Assembly: GCA_026120035.1 (NCBI GenBank)
Contig: JALRME010000074.1
Location: 1 to 64,000 of the forward strand
Direction: 5' to 3'
Source: Coleophoma eucalyptorum
Taxonomy: Eukaryota > Ascomycota > Leotiomycetes > Helotiales > Dermateaceae
DNA: 64,000 nt
Shown here: piece after piece, positions 50,570 through 63,223 of the stretch
Layout of the letters: each line of letters opens with the position of its first letter
Position numbering within the stretch: the stretch's first letter is position 1
Position numbers and translations under genes: made by a program
The notes under the pieces: model-generated
Databases searched by the model: none
What the model was told of the DNA's origin: nothing
The model's input: only the letters and a program-made list of their open reading frames with translations

Positions 50570-52114
50570 ATGGGCGAATCAATAGGGTCAGCCTCTGGCG
50601 TGTCGTGCCATATGCCATTCATTGTCTCATCTAATCTTGACAAAGTTGATCCGGCCACTCGAAAGCTAATCAGAAGACAAGTTATGCGGGGGAAGAAAAG
50701 AAAAAAGGCCAACCTACCTGCGTCGGCTGATTCGATCCAGAACCGCAGGACGCAGATCCAGCTACAAGACGTACTTGATATGTACATCCGAGTACAGCTT
50801 AACTGCTTCAGTACCAATCGATCCTTTGTCGACTTTCCCAACGAGATCGAAGCCTCAGTTCTTTGGAACATAGAACAGGGTCCGTGGCGTGCCGGCTTGG
50901 TTATGAGTTCCGCTAAACTAAGATGCTAACATGACTGCCAGTCTCAAAGGTGGCTATGCGAATCATCTTCCCTTTACTAACCGAGATGGGTTTCCAACCT
51001 GAAGGCAAGGCATGGAATTATCCCATCGGCCGCGATGCTGCAGCCTTCCATATTAACGCGTACGCGGTACAATACTTCATTGACCGGGTCTTGCGTCGCC
51101 AATCGGAGGAAATTGTGGACCCGGTAGCGACGCTACACCACCTGAAGGGGCTCCAACTCATTCGTGAGAGACTTGATGGGAATGACGAAGAGTCGAAAAT
51201 CTCGAATGCAACCATTGGTGTCGTCTTGAAATTGGCTGGTGCTGCACAATTTGGTGCAAATTTTGAGATAGCTCGGCAGCACATGCATGGCCTTAGAGAG
51301 ATGACGAACTTGCGTGGGGGGTTGCAAGTCTTTCAAGACAACCCGAAGCTCCTGGTGGAAATCTGGAGGTACTCCAATTTCAAGTTCCCCCTATGGACCC
51401 TTGGTACTGATACTTCCCAGATGTGATCTTGGTATTGCGTTGCTTTCCAACTCAGACCCTGTGTTTTACCGTCCGTTGGCTGAATTATTGCCGGACTATC
51501 CGGAGCAGGTGATCTTGAGCTTTAGCCCCAGTATATATTCCCCAGAGTACAAGCAACTCGTTCAAGATCTGAATGGAAATTTGGTAGAAGTTTGGCTCGT
51601 CATGAAGAAGTTCTGCTTGTTGGTCAACCTGGGTACACAGACTCGAATGTTAATCCAACCGGCAACAATCTACGGAACCATGATAGCGGTCATGTATCGC
51701 CTTCTTCGCATGTACTTTACAGTCGGTACGCTTGATGAATTCTTACGGCTTGGCCTATTGGCCTTTACTAATCATATTTTCTTGCAATGGGAGGACCTGA
51801 GACTTCCCTGTCATCCTTTTTCTGAGTCCTATCGAAACTACCTCCAAGTTTACGCCCTCGAGGATACAATTCCACCTCAGATATCACTGTGGCTCCTCAT
51901 GATCGGGGCTATTTCATTATTTAGCGTTTCAGATAATCTGTGGTTGGCTGATTACTTGCGAAGACAAACTGAAAGATGTGGAGTAAAAACGTGGAAAGAT
52001 GAGCAGGAAATCTTGAAGTTGTCTATGTGGATTTCGCTATTAGACGATAAGCCCGGAAGACAGATCTACGATTCACTTGCTGAGATGTCTGGCCTTGTCT
52101 TAGGGACTAATTAG
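50570..52114 (+). CDS. Fungal-specific TF-domain protein without zinc cluster, 476 aa
   Basis: Exons 50570-50879, 50942-51368 and 51421-52114. The N-terminus carries DPATRKLIRRQVMRGKKRKK, a signature that opens a large class of fungal regulators that have the fungal-specific domain but no Zn2Cys6 cluster. Then come VAMRIIFPLLTEMGF and the helical region with HHLKGLQLIRERL, LAGAAQFGANFEIARQHMHGLREM and LRGGLQVF. Its role is unknown. Being divergent from an SDR, it may control that gene. The lack of a zinc cluster is normal in this class and is not damage. Confidence 0.8.
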
Positions 52115-52906
52115 AAAGCTGTCCAATGAAAACTAAGATAGTGTTGATATTCTAAAAGATCTCTATAACCTTGTATTATCAATAATCCAAATCTACCTAT
52201 TACGTTGCATTAGTAATGAAGAACGAGCCCTGTCATATATCGAACAGATCTTGAGGGCCAGGCTATTCACATCATGCAGATTCTTTAGCAGGCAGAGTAG
52301 AACTGCCACATGGGCCCGATCGTACTCTATGAGACATTGGGTTAAGAGGAAGGCGATAATACATATTATCCTAAGACTCTAGATATTATCTATTTATCTA
52401 TTAAGAAAGCTATAACGTACTGTACAAGCGAACTGGCCAAAATTTTCAATACCCTAACCTAAAACTATAATAATTCAACTATAACACCTTAAATCAAACT
52501 ATACTATTCGAAATTCTCTTCCTCAGACACCTCTATAATACAATGATATGTTCGGGTATTATTTCCTGTCTCTCCATAGTTACCATAACGTCGTACACGC
52601 TTTTCGACCCTTGGCTTTGTAATTTGATCAATAGCATTAAAAATTAGAGTTGGAGAGCTATTCTGATGCCGGGAAACTTGACTTTTAATCAAGGTAGACT
52701 ATGATAAGGCTTCGATAGGGTTGCTTGGTGTCTAGGAGACCCAAGGTCGAGGGCTTATGTTTTGCGAATTTGTTGGTATTGGTGTCCGTAGCTAAGATCT
52801 AGGATAGAAATAACTTTCTTAGAGCTGAAAGGATAAAGTCCTATACCTCTAAATCTTCCCTGAATATTGCTAGAGGTTATTACTAGTACAACAGCGTACC
52901 TCGCCG
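52115..52906. other. Intergenic, start of the GH3 relic region
   Basis: About 0.8 kb with no gene seen. The missing N-terminus and signal peptide of the GH3 relic should lie here, but I could not find them. Confidence 0.4.
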
Positions 52907-55474
52907 ATGGTTATCGTAAGTTCGCACTTGCAAGATAAGACAAAAGCTAACTCAGGGAACACAGTTGACCTTGGCATCGCCAGTGATGCTTACGAGAAAG
53001 CTAAAGCATTCGTTGCCCCACTGAATAATACACAGAAAATCGATATTATTACCGCTTCAAGTTTCACTAGCGGCAATACCTCCTGGACTGGCTACGAGAA
53101 CCAAGGTGGCGTTTCCGGCCTTAATAAGTTTTACTATGTCTCGGCTTTTCCTATGGGAAATAGTATTGTACAAACTTGGTCTCGTGATATGATCGCAGCT
53201 CAGTTTAAGGCTGTTGGCAACGAGTTTTCTGCCTCTGGCGTCAATCTTGTTGACAGCGTTGTTATCAGCCCTTTGGGCCATGTACCCGATGGTTTATATC
53301 CATATTGTCAGGTGTCTAAATAACGCAAAGAGTAACTCCTACCTAGGTGGTCGATCAAACGAGGCTTTCTCTCCTGATCCTTTCTTTTCAGGTATTGCAG
53401 CAGCAGTGGCGGTTTCTGGAGAACAGAGTGCTGGAGTCATTGCTGGTATAAGACACTTTGTTCTTCACGAGCAGGAGTCTAACCGGACAGGCTCGAGCAG
53501 TGGCGGCGGTGGGATGAAACGTGATACTTCAAGCAGCACGGTTTATTCGTTCAACACCGATGACAAAACAATAAGAGAGCTTTACTTGGCACCCTGGTCT
53601 GCAGCAGTACATGCCGGAGCTCAGGCTGTCATGTGTGCCATGAATCTTGTTAACGGCACCCACTCGTGCGAAAACAATGAACTTCTTAGTGCTCAACTTG
53701 AGAAAGACCTTGGGTTCGCTGGTCTTGTCTACCCTGACCAAGAGGCACAATTCACTACCTATGGTAGCGCTGTAGCCGGTCTCGACTACTTCATTTATGC
53801 AAGTCAATTGTGAAGATATCTAATTATCTGGTATTGCAAATGGGAGCTTTTCATAAGAGAGTTTGGATGAAATGGCCGTTCGCGCTGTGCTGCCCTATTG
53901 TTTTGTTGGCCTTGATACCGCTGATTTACCTACAATGACTGACCAAACTTCCTACCGCAATGTCCGCGGAAACCATAGCGCCCTAATTAGGGAGACTGAC
54001 GGAGAGGCTATTGCTCTTCTCAAGAACAGCATTAGCAATGGTGGCGGGCTTCCTCTCAACAAGCCCGAGTCAATCACACTCATTGGCGCACATGCAAGCG
54101 CCGCCATGGCCGGTGAGTTACGTTTATAGTAAACAATAGGGAACTTTCTAATCCGTAACTAGGACCCAACTTTGCATTCAGTGTCTCAGGGACAACTGCA
54201 AATATATATGAAGGTCACATGGCGAGTGGAGGTACATTTTTTCCATCAACCTTGATATAAGCAGATCTGAGTAAGGGTCTGTTGAATTAAATATAGTACA
54301 ATGGAAGAACCCATGTTATTAATGCTATTCGCCTTTTGGATTTACTCAATAAACTTATTCTTTATCTACAATACACATACTAATGGTGCATAGGTGGATC
54401 TGGCCAAACATATCTTCCATACCTCATTATCCCCTTCATTTCTATCACACAGCGTGCTATCGAGGATAACTCTATGCTTTGGTGGGTATTAAACAACAGT
54501 AATTAAATTAAGTATAGAAGAAAGAACATAGACTTGCCATTTTAGCCTATACCGACGCCACTACTAGCGGTGGGATATAAGGAATAGGAGGTGGAACCGG
54601 TATAACACCTTCAATTACCGCATAGTAGCTGTCTCTGAGGTCTGTTTAGTTTTCATAAACTCATGGTCTGGCGAAGGAGCCGATCGTACTGAGCTGTATA
54701 ACACGGAACAAGACACCCTAGTATCCATAGTGGCCGATAATTGTAACAATACTGTTGTTATATTGAATGTTGCCGTAACCCGTATCCTCGAAGCCTGGAT
54801 CGAGCACAAGAACGTTACTGTAGTCCTTTACTCTGTTGCCTTTGGCCAAGAGTTCGGAAATGCTATTGTACACGTTCTTTATGACGATGTTAACCCTAGC
54901 GCCAAAGCTCATCCATACTATCACCAAGCAAGGATCCGACTACCTAGCCTCAGACTGCCAAACCGTCGACTGCTCTTTCTCAAAGGGCATTTATATCGAT
55001 TACCGCTGGTTTGATAAGGAGGGTATTGAGCCACGATTCCCTTTTGGTCACGGCTTGGGTTACACTGAATTCGCCTGCGGCACGGTTACTAAGAATGTCA
55101 CTAACAGCACTGCATTAGCATCGAAATACCCAACCGGAACATTAGGTCTTGGTGGAATAACCGATATTTTCGATGAAGTTACTACTGTTACTACAACAAT
55201 TGAAAATACAGGAGCTATAGATGGTGCTGAGGTCGCCCAGCTTTATCTTAGCTTCCCTGACGAGGCAGAGCAGCCAATTCGTATCCTTCCTGGATTCGAG
55301 AAAGTTACAGTCGCAGCTGGTGCAACTGTTGATATTTCCTTTAGTCTTCTTTATCGTGATATCAGCTACTGGGATACTTCGGCGCAGAGCTGGGCTATTG
55401 CTAGTGGTGAATACACTTTCAGTGTTGGATCTAGCTCGCGCGATATTAGAAGTAATACTACTTTAACGATCTAG
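52907..55474 (+). pseudogene. GH3 beta-glucosidase pseudogene
   Basis: The blocks follow the fungal GH3 order: SWTGYENQGGVSGL, then (across an intron with G|GTTTAT and CCTAG) GGRSNEAFSPDPFF, GVIAGIRHFVLHEQE, AAVHAGAQAVMCAMNLVNGTHSCENN, and DLGFAGLVYPDQEAQ (the nucleophile Asp region). Then DEMAVRAVLPYCFVGLDTADLP, ALLKNSISNGGGLPLN, INSWSGEGADRTEL, NPSAK, IYIDYRWFDKEGIEPRFPFGHGLGYTEF, and a fibronectin-III-like end. Damage: no N-terminus, about 25-30 residues lost near 53812-53862, and a one-base frameshift at about 54901-54907 between NPSAK and LIHTI. The catalytic blocks are otherwise well kept, so loss looks recent. It was a secreted enzyme splitting cellobiose or aryl-glucosides. Confidence 0.82.
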
Positions 55475-55977
55475 AGCGGCTTTCTATATTTAAGAGTTTA
55501 AATAGCTGATCGGCTGATTGAATATATAATTATATCTTACTCCAAAATTACTGCCTTCAAAGGCTGACTGCGCGGTCAGAGTCAGGTGGCAGACCTGATG
55601 GCCTATCTTCTATACCAGTGCGAATGGGACGACTCGCTGCGCAAAATCGTTGATGGTGGACCTCAATACCTTGCCATGGAGAAGGGATATAGCTCAAGTG
55701 TCCAAATTAGACTACTTCTACAACTCTTACAATTCTGCGTCAGATTTTCCTACTGTACCAAACATCTTAGAGAGAAGATCAATTTCATGAAAAACGTACA
55801 AAACATCAAAGGACACTAGGAGAGTTCATAGAACTAGCTAAATATATATTTCATAACGAAGGCACGATAAAATGTTGAATAGAAAGCAAAGGAATCACGT
55901 TTTTCAAAGATCCCGCCACAGCGAACAAAATAAAGAAGTCCCACCCTCTGACTAACACACCACGTTTCATCCCAATA
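55475..55977. other. Intergenic, nothing recognised
   Basis: About 0.5 kb. A short frame at 55586-55819 opens with GTG, not ATG, and matches nothing I recognise. Confidence 0.4.
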
Positions 55978-57042
55978 TTAAGCTGCAATTATAGCGTTTA
56001 TTAACAAAACCAAGATCACTACACTTCTCTCTGAAAGTGAGCTAACTTTTAAGCCGGCTCCTGAACTTGAAGAGCTGTTTGGCAAAGTTGCGTTCATGCT
56101 ACTCGTAGTGTTTGTTGTTGAGGTAGTTGTGACATTCGTAGGAGCTAGCGCCTCCTTCGGATATGCTCCGCAGTCAGGACTAGGATCATAGGGACAATTA
56201 TCTGCGATACAGATGGATTGAAGTTCTGGGGAAGCTATGATGCCGGTAACAGACGTTGGAGGTGAGCAGCGTTTATTGAAGAGTTCAGACAGAGTACTGC
56301 CAAATTCTGTTACGTCAGGATCGCTAATGCCAAGTGACAGAGCAGAGTCCATGACTTGTTTCGTGAAAAATTGAGTTTCAAAGGCGTCTAGATCCATGAA
56401 TCTAAAATGAGTGTTAGACTCATAAAGATACGGTTATATGAGGGGTAATTAAGAGCACTGACTTGTGGACTTCGTACATACTGGTCCTTCCTGAATATGC
56501 TGGGAATGCCAACACTCCTTGAAGGGAGCAGCCAAGCAAAGTGCCAAAGTATTGATAAATATGATTAACCAGATTGCTATACATACTGTCAGCTATTTCC
56601 ATAGTTGTCTCTTAACAACAAGACAAAAATTGAATTATTCTTACTATTGTGCAGAAGAAACAGTTCCGTTTGACGACATGTTCTTCTGGAGGGGAACAGC
56701 ACCGCCATCATCAAGGAACAGCTTTGGGGCTCCTAAGGGGCCGCCTTCATTAGTAGAGTTGTAAGCGCCTGTAAAGTACGGGAGCAGAGCAACTTCAGTC
56801 CCATTATAGATGCCAGGTGTTGCAAATCCATGAACTGCTACTCCAGTGTTAGGGCTAGTGTAATTTCCAAGAATAAAGGTGTTTGCCAGAAGAGTGACGA
56901 GGAGAAGTTGATTTGGTGCCGTGTTCTGGCCCAAGATAATGGGAGTGTAGTAATCGCATATTGAAACTGAGCTGGGCCTTTGAGCGTTGGATGCAGCCAG
57001 CAGCGTTATCAAAGTGAAAAATCTAGTAATAGAGAGCATCAT
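55978..57042 (-). CDS. Secreted, probably GPI-anchored protein of unknown function, 314 aa
   Basis: Exons on the minus strand: 57042-56645, 56585-56463 and 56401-55978, all in phase. The signal peptide runs to about LLAASNAQ. Conserved segments are VSICDYYTPIILG, LVTLLANTFILGNYTSPNTGVAVHG, GIYNGTEVALLPYF, FLDDGGAVPL, HIYQYFGTLLGCS, YEVHKFMDL, and a Cys-rich block (KRCSPP, ICIADNCPYDPSPDC). A Ser/Thr/Asn-rich stretch and a hydrophobic C-terminal tail (VVILVLLINAIIAA) point to a GPI anchor. I recognise the family as conserved in ascomycetes but know no function for it. Many N-glycosylation sequons agree with cell-wall location. Confidence 0.78.
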
Positions 57043-57574
57043 GGCGAATGGTGATGAAGGTTTTTAGTGATAATATATCTAGAATATGGGAGAGATGAGG
57101 GAAATCTGTTGATGGTTTGAATCTTAAAGGTCAAGAAGAAAATTATTCAGTTTTATATCAGCTTGTGGGGGCAAATTTGAGGAATGACGAGGATACTTCT
57201 TAATCAAATTCATAAGCAGCCACTAGAACCATGATTGAAACTACAAAGTTGCCTGAACAGAATTTGATAGGAGATCGTATACACGACTGCTTTCGGTTTA
57301 GTCGACGGCTTTGCCTTACCGTCCCAAAATGAGCTACTGTCGGATCAGTATAAGCCCTACTGCGGGCGTCGTATTTTGTAGCGCGCATACATATCAGTTA
57401 TAGCCACGATGGAATGTTTCTGGAACATGAATAATGAGGAATAAATTTCACAGTACTATCTTAGGAGTATATAAATAGGGATTGAGATTTGCGACAGCCT
57501 ACATTATAACTTCCTATAATCTACCCTGCATCCCTAAAATAAATTCCAGCCAACCAACTAGGAGCCCAGCTTTG
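57043..57574. other. Intergenic, nothing recognised
   Basis: About 0.5 kb between the 5' end of the GPI protein and the 3' end of the next regulator; no motif recognised. Confidence 0.4.
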
Positions 57575-58959
57575 TTATCGGCAAACAAAGATTGTCTCCT
57601 CGACGCTGAAGGTTCCACTACACTCATTTATCAATTCTTTTAGCTCTTGAACCTTATTCTTGCAGATATCTGTGAGAGATGCTTGGTATTTCGCAGGGAA
57701 AATTGGCACTACCGCCAGTAGAAGTTTATAGAAATATACCAATAGTAATTGGTCTTCCATGCCATGGCTTGTTTGGCCCAACTCGATCCAAAACATCCAT
57801 GATCGAAGCAAGGCCAATTGCTGATATTGCTCAGTCTCCATCGTAAAAGACAATGCAACATCGATACTCAAAACAAGTTTATCCAAGTCTTCAAATCCAG
57901 CAGCGCGCCACCTGGAAATCGGCAATCCTCTTTTCAGATATTCCAAGGAACCGCTGATAGCCTTTACTTGATTCTTCACTGCGCTCAGATTTCGAGTACA
58001 AGATGTTGAACTACAATCAGATTTGGAAGACAAGCTCCTCAATCTAAAACGTTCGCCGAGCAAATGCGGGAAAATTGTAGGGATTTTGAGATCACGAATA
58101 TGGAACAATGCCTATTTTGGTTAGTTAACTACAAGTCTATTTCGAGTGAAAACAGAACAAGATGACACCTTTGAGTAACCTTCTACAAATACTCCAAACT
58201 GCTCCCTAAAGCAACAATTTAGCCTGTAGTAATACTGTGTTGAAAAGCTAAAAATTGAAAACTCACCAATTTTGTGTTGCGCCTGCTAATGCTACTGAGG
58301 ATACTACAATGGCATCTGCATTTAATGGGCCAAAATTTTCAATTTCTTTCTGCAGCTCTCTCAGAGCGACTGTGGCATGACTGAGACCAACCTCTTCCGA
58401 TTCTGGACTTCTGGTAACTTGATAGTGGGAGAATGCTGCAAAGCTAACTAAGGCATATTTGACACACTCATACTGCACAGCTAACTGATTGTATCTGCTC
58501 AGGTCAGAACCTATAGATGACAGGGCGATGGGATTGGATACCTCGGGGCATATTGTTTTGCAATTGTTAGTTTGCAGCTTCGTGGCATGGGTCTTGCTCT
58601 AGAAATAACTTGAGATTGTTCAACGATGAAAATGGCACGGGGAGAGATGTTTTGGTGGTGTGGTGCATGATAGTATATAGCGTGTTGATTGGGTCGACAC
58701 AGAGAAATCGATAGATCCTGGACGGTTTCTCCTGTCGGACAACAAGGCTTCTCTTCAATCCAAGCAGTATTCCTAACGGGGAATTTACATTCTCGGCCTA
58801 GCCTAGTGCAGTTTCGACTATGTATCTTGTTAGAAATACATAGTTCCTGGTTTTTGTAAGTTCTTACCATTGCGGCCTTCTCTCATCACAGCGAACGTGA
58901 CGTCCTTTGCATGTAACGCAACCGTTTCTCGATTTAACGTGAGCCCTACGCCGAAGCAT
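57575..58959 (-). CDS. Zn2Cys6 transcription factor, 382 aa, six exons
   Basis: Proposed exons on the minus strand: 58959-58868, 58817-58778, 58731-58639, 58598-58267, 58223-58169 and 58111-57575. The N-terminus starts MLRRRAHVKSRNG and runs into a complete cluster, CVTCKGRHVRC then CRNCTRLGREC, i.e. C-x2-C-x6-C-x5-C-x2-C-x6-C, split by the first intron. Later segments, CPEVSNPIALSSIG, LSRYNQLAVQYECVKYALVSFAAF, and WRAAGFEDLDKLVLSIDVALSF, resemble sterol-uptake-type regulators. Two of the introns are only 40 and 43 nt long. Without them the frame is broken, so either they are real or the gene carries a frameshift near 58565. Its target is unknown. Confidence 0.7.
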
Positions 58960-59785
58960 TTTGATATAGTGATTTGAGAATATACTATGGCAAGATGTAT
59001 TTATGCCAAACTGGCTGCTGAAATAGGTCAAGGTTACGTTCATAACAAGAGGATGTTCTTCTAATTACTCTAAGAAACGCAATGATCTGTGGGCCTCTTC
59101 GGCCAAGCCGGCTTGGGGAAATCAACATGGATGTACTTCGATCCATGACAACGCAAATAAGATACACAGATCAGGCTGAATTTATAATCCTGACCTATAG
59201 GAAGGGATTTCGTGTGCTTCCGATCCGAATCTGAAATGGGAACATAAGCACTAGTCGGTAAACTTAATACTTACGCGCGACTAAAGATCACATCCCGTGA
59301 TAATCTTAGTGGCTTGCTGCAGGTGTCGTAACGAGCTCCCGTTTAGGAAACCAGAATAAGCAGCTGTTGAATTATGCTTACTGATTAGTACCCTAGAGGT
59401 GGTAGTCTTACCTAAGCTTAGAACAGGCAAGTTATTCAGCTGAAGGTTTGCCATACGATGAGATGTCACCTAATAACCCTATCGCCAAACCTCTAAGTAT
59501 ATCTAGCCGAGTTCCACTATATAACCGTTCTTATTCAAACAACTACCCTTATTCAAATATCTGTTCTTATTCATATAGTTATCCTTATTTACATAATCTC
59601 TTAAACACGCACTGGCTAAGTAACATTCTATTATCCTTATCCGATCGTGATTTTATACTTCTCCATTTGCAAGATCCTAGAGTAGTACTAGACGAATTCA
59701 TAAAGAGGATAATGAGAGCTTGATACTTTTTTGAACCTTAAAGTAGAGGTGCTTAGAATGGTTTATATGAACGCCGTCGATAGCT
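58960..59785. other. Spacer with low-complexity tract
   Basis: No gene seen. At about 59527-59600 the plus strand has loose repeats of ttattcaaa, ttattcata and ccttatt, a simple-sequence tract giving a Tyr/Ser-rich frame that should not be taken as a gene. Confidence 0.4.
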
Positions 59786-60115
59786 TTATCCTGAACCTAA
59801 TTTCCCGCACCAGACTGAAAAATACGGTAGCGCCCAAACCTATAATATTTATTGGACTCATTGGATTTGTTGATACAGTGATGAAATTAGCAAAGCATCG
59901 ACATGTGGTTGTCAAAACTAATAATAAATAGGGTAATAAGGTTATAGCGTTCGAGATGGAGGGCGCAGGTGTATGAGATAAGTTCCCTTGTGTGGTAATC
60001 AAAGGTGCCTGCAATTATGTAGATACACATAAAAATGATACATGGTAAAAGTATGCTGCCGCAACAGCGGCTTCTTGTGTGAAGGTATTCCTCGAGGAGT
60101 GGTACTCAGAGAAGG
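59786..60115 (+). pseudogene. Nucleoside-phosphorylase-domain relic with RIP-like stops
   Basis: The plus strand reads PIIFIGLIGFVDTVMKLAKHRH, then VIAFEMEGAGV, a stop, DKFPCVVIKGACNYVDTHKNDTW, a stop, and KYAAATAASCVKVFLEEW, in three separated blocks. This is the C-terminal part of the PNP/UDP phosphorylase domain that heads many fungal STAND/NLR-like and ankyrin proteins. The stops replace an expected Trp (TGA for TGG) and Gln (TAA for CAA), transitions of the RIP kind; another stop (TAG) falls before VIAFEM. No NB-ARC, NACHT or repeat domain is recognised downstream. Confidence 0.75.
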
Positions 60116-61284
60116 TGTGGCATACCTAGTCTAATTCTTGTACATTAGCGTCTATTCATCTGCGAACAATGGTTTTAATACTCGATTATGGTAGGGTAAG
60201 TGATATAAAACTCAATTAGCATCTATAAAGCTGGAGTACTATTTGATCTCCAGTTTGGACGGAGGGATCGTTAAATCAGCTGCTAAGAGATTTGATGAGA
60301 GGATAAAGAGTATGGAGGTGTCTATGGAGGCCCGGATGAATCTCCTTATCCTAACTTTCTGCTACCATATTAATTACCCCTCTTATACCGTGAATCTTAG
60401 TTCCTTTCTGTTCGAATAAAAGTCTTATAACCTTCTTTCCACTTGCAACAGGGATCTAGGCGTTGGAATGATAATTCTGGTCCTACACATCAAAAAAAGC
60501 CACTCTGGAGATCCAAATGGAGAACACAGCAATCTGGGCCGAAAACATCACACAACATGGGAACGAAATGCTTAAAATTTTATATCAATAAACATATTTA
60601 GCTCTACTTCTGGTCAATTGGAAGGCCTGCGTTTTTACATTACCCATTGCGACATGAATGTCATTGTAGCGACGTGGCTTATTGACCTCCTGCAGCATGC
60701 TACCTACCTCAGCAAAGAGTATCAAGGTAGTGTTCGAAGGCCAAACAGCATTCGCGGATTACTGAGGCGCTTGCAGCACTAGATACGGAAAATGCACGGA
60801 TGCGGGCCCTATTTATTTTCTAATTTGGGGCTTCACTTAACGTGCACCACAAGCGAATGGGTCACACAAGCGAATGGGTCAGTCATATAATAAATTCGCG
60901 AAATTCTTATACAAAATCATAGTTTACTTTATAGCTAGAACTCCAAAATACTATTCCTTTATATCATCTGGATCGTACGGTACTGCTTTAGAGGCCTAGT
61001 AGGTTCGTTTATTATAACTAGGCTCTCCGTATTATCTACAACGACGATCATATGACTCAACCTACTTTCCTTTTCCTTTATTTTGACTATATTCTATTGA
61101 AATTTAGGCTTGAATTACCTTCTCCTCCTCTATCTCTTGGATCTCTTGTAGACTAAGGCTTCCTCCTTACTAGAGGACCTTTCTTTTTGTACGACGTCGA
61201 CGACTTAGTTCTATATTTTCAGCTTAAACCCTCTCTAACTCTATCTTTATAAGTATAAGTTTATACCTAATTCTAGCTATACTC
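60116..61284. other. AT-rich spacer
   Basis: No gene seen. A frame at about 60245-60335 reads LDGGIVKSAAKRFDERIKSMEVS, possibly a further piece of the relic just upstream. The string acaagcgaatgggtc is duplicated in tandem at about 60848-60879. Confidence 0.4.
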
Positions 61285-61762
61285 TAACGTTATTATCCCC
61301 CGGTTGTTTATCAACCGAGAAAATTTTACATACAAAAATTGTAAGTACACAAGCTTGGCAAAAAAACCCGGTCGTTAGCAACCGAGAGTTAGGGTTAACT
61401 TAGGGTTAATATTTTATTTATTTAATCTCTCTCTATTTCGTACGAACAAAGATAGCAAATCAATCAAAAGATCTAGCTTAGGTAATTCCCTAAGTTTGGA
61501 GCCATTTGGTCTACTTAAATATAGATTTTTAAGTACTTATCTGTTTGGGTGATTAATACTAGTGTGTAGTCAACCCCGTCGCAATTTCTAACCACTTAGG
61601 TCGCAAGCACTATATCCCAATTGAACTACACAAATAGGTTAATTACTATATCTAGTTATTCCTAAGCTCGTACGACTATACTACAATCAAATTACCAGCA
61701 AATGGGTCCTTTCCCTAGCTAATTATCGTAGTAGTAGACGGATTCCAGTATCGCTAATATGT
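61285..61762. repeat. Dispersed repeat copy 1, about 478 bp
   Basis: It begins TAACGTTATTATCCCCCGGTTG and contains two palindromic blocks, CGGTTGTTTATCAACCG and CGGTCGTTAGCAACCG, then TTAGGGTTAA and a T/C-rich tract before TTTCGTACGAA. It ends near GTATCGCTAAT. It is about 1,466 bp upstream of copy 2. No coding frame survives. It may be a solo LTR or a non-autonomous element. Confidence 0.75.
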
Positions 61763-62750
61763 AAGAACCTAACATACTCAGAATAGACAATTGGGAATCC
61801 AGATATATGTCATATGATCAAATATATATCATATAACCTAAGACAGTATGCGTAAGCGAGTATAAGTAGAGTCGGAGGGGTTTCGGACCTAGTAAGTATA
61901 TAAGAGAGATATATCATAGAATTTGGTTTCTTTCTCTTCTTCTTTTCTTATCTTTTTTGTGTCCTTCGTACTGTAAATGGTGAAATATGGTTTAAGGTAG
62001 TTCAATTCATTCTCTTGGGATACGACAATATACAACAAAGACACAAGTAGTTAGGAGTCTCAACTAAATGATTCCTATAATGATATAACTAAAGAAGAGC
62101 TACGAAGGAGGTAGTTTGGTTGGTCGACGTCCTCGATTTCTATGGCCCGATCATTTCATCCGTAAGTCGATAATGATTTGTATGATAGCCAGGGACCAAT
62201 ATATATGCATTACCGGGTAGGAACAAGGTTCCTCCGATCGGTTGCACATTCTACCGTCCCGTTGCCTCGTCCCATTCCACCAGTTTACAGTACGAGACCT
62301 ATAGGATATAGTCAATATAAGGTTATTATACTCCCAAACACCTCTATCCTACTATTGATCAAACCTATATCTTTATATTATATAAAAAAGATTACGCCTA
62401 CCGAGGACGGCCTACTATAATATCCTAATTCGAGATTCTAATCTATATCAGAGGACATTCGGTATCGCCTTACCATTAGAACTTAAATAGCTATAATTCC
62501 CGAGATCTTATAGACAACTAGTGAATTAGGGTTTAATTTAGTACGAAGCAAACTAGTAGAAGTCGTTAGTACTTAACGCTAAAGAGAGTATTCAGAGACT
62601 CTTAAGAACCCCCTCGCGATAGAGGAAATTATCAAGAAAGAAGTAGAGATAGTTAGGAAGACCTATCTATTCTTTGAAACCCCTATACCGAAAGTACTCC
62701 GAATCGTATCCGACCTAGATGCTATACTTATTTAATATGAACATCCTACC
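61763..62750. other. Segment between repeat copies 1 and 2
   Basis: About 1 kb of TA-rich sequence with no recognisable reverse transcriptase, integrase or other domain. If copies 1 and 2 were LTRs of one element, its interior would be far too short. Confidence 0.45.
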
Positions 62751-63223
62751 TAACGTTATTATCCCCCGGTTGTTTATCAACCGAGAAAATTTTACATACA
62801 AAAATTGTAAGTACGCAAGCTTGGTAAAAAAACCCGGTCGTTAGCAACCGAGAGTTAGGGTTAACTTGGGGTTAATATTTTATTTGTTTAATCTCTCTCT
62901 ATTTCGTACGAACAAAGATGGCAAATCAATCAAAAGATCTAGCTCAGGCAATTCCCTAAGTTTGGAGCTATTTGGTCTACTTAAATATGGATTTTCAAGT
63001 ACTTATCTGTTTGGGTGATCAATACTAGTGTGTAGTCAACCCCGTCGTAATTTCTAACCACTTGGGTCGCAAGCACCGTGTCCCAATTGAACTACGCAAA
63101 CAGGTTAATCACTATATCTAGTCATTCCTAAGCTCGTACGACTATACTATAGTCAAATTACTAGTAAATAGGTCCTTTCCCTAGCTAATTATCGTAGTAG
63201 TAGATAGATTCTAATATCGCTAA
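62751..63223. repeat. Dispersed repeat copy 2, about 473 bp
   Basis: Aligns along its length with copy 1. Nearly all differences are transitions (for example cagtatcgc/taatatcgc, accagcaaatgg/actagtaaatagg), as expected after RIP. Flanks beyond the shared ends differ, which marks the element boundaries. Confidence 0.75.

Noticed and set aside
55586..55819. 77-codon ORF downstream of the GH3 relic
   Set aside because: Starts with GTG, low complexity in its second half, no motif recognised.
59448..59723. 91-codon Tyr/Ser-rich ORF
   Set aside because: Arises from simple-sequence repeats (ttattca and similar).
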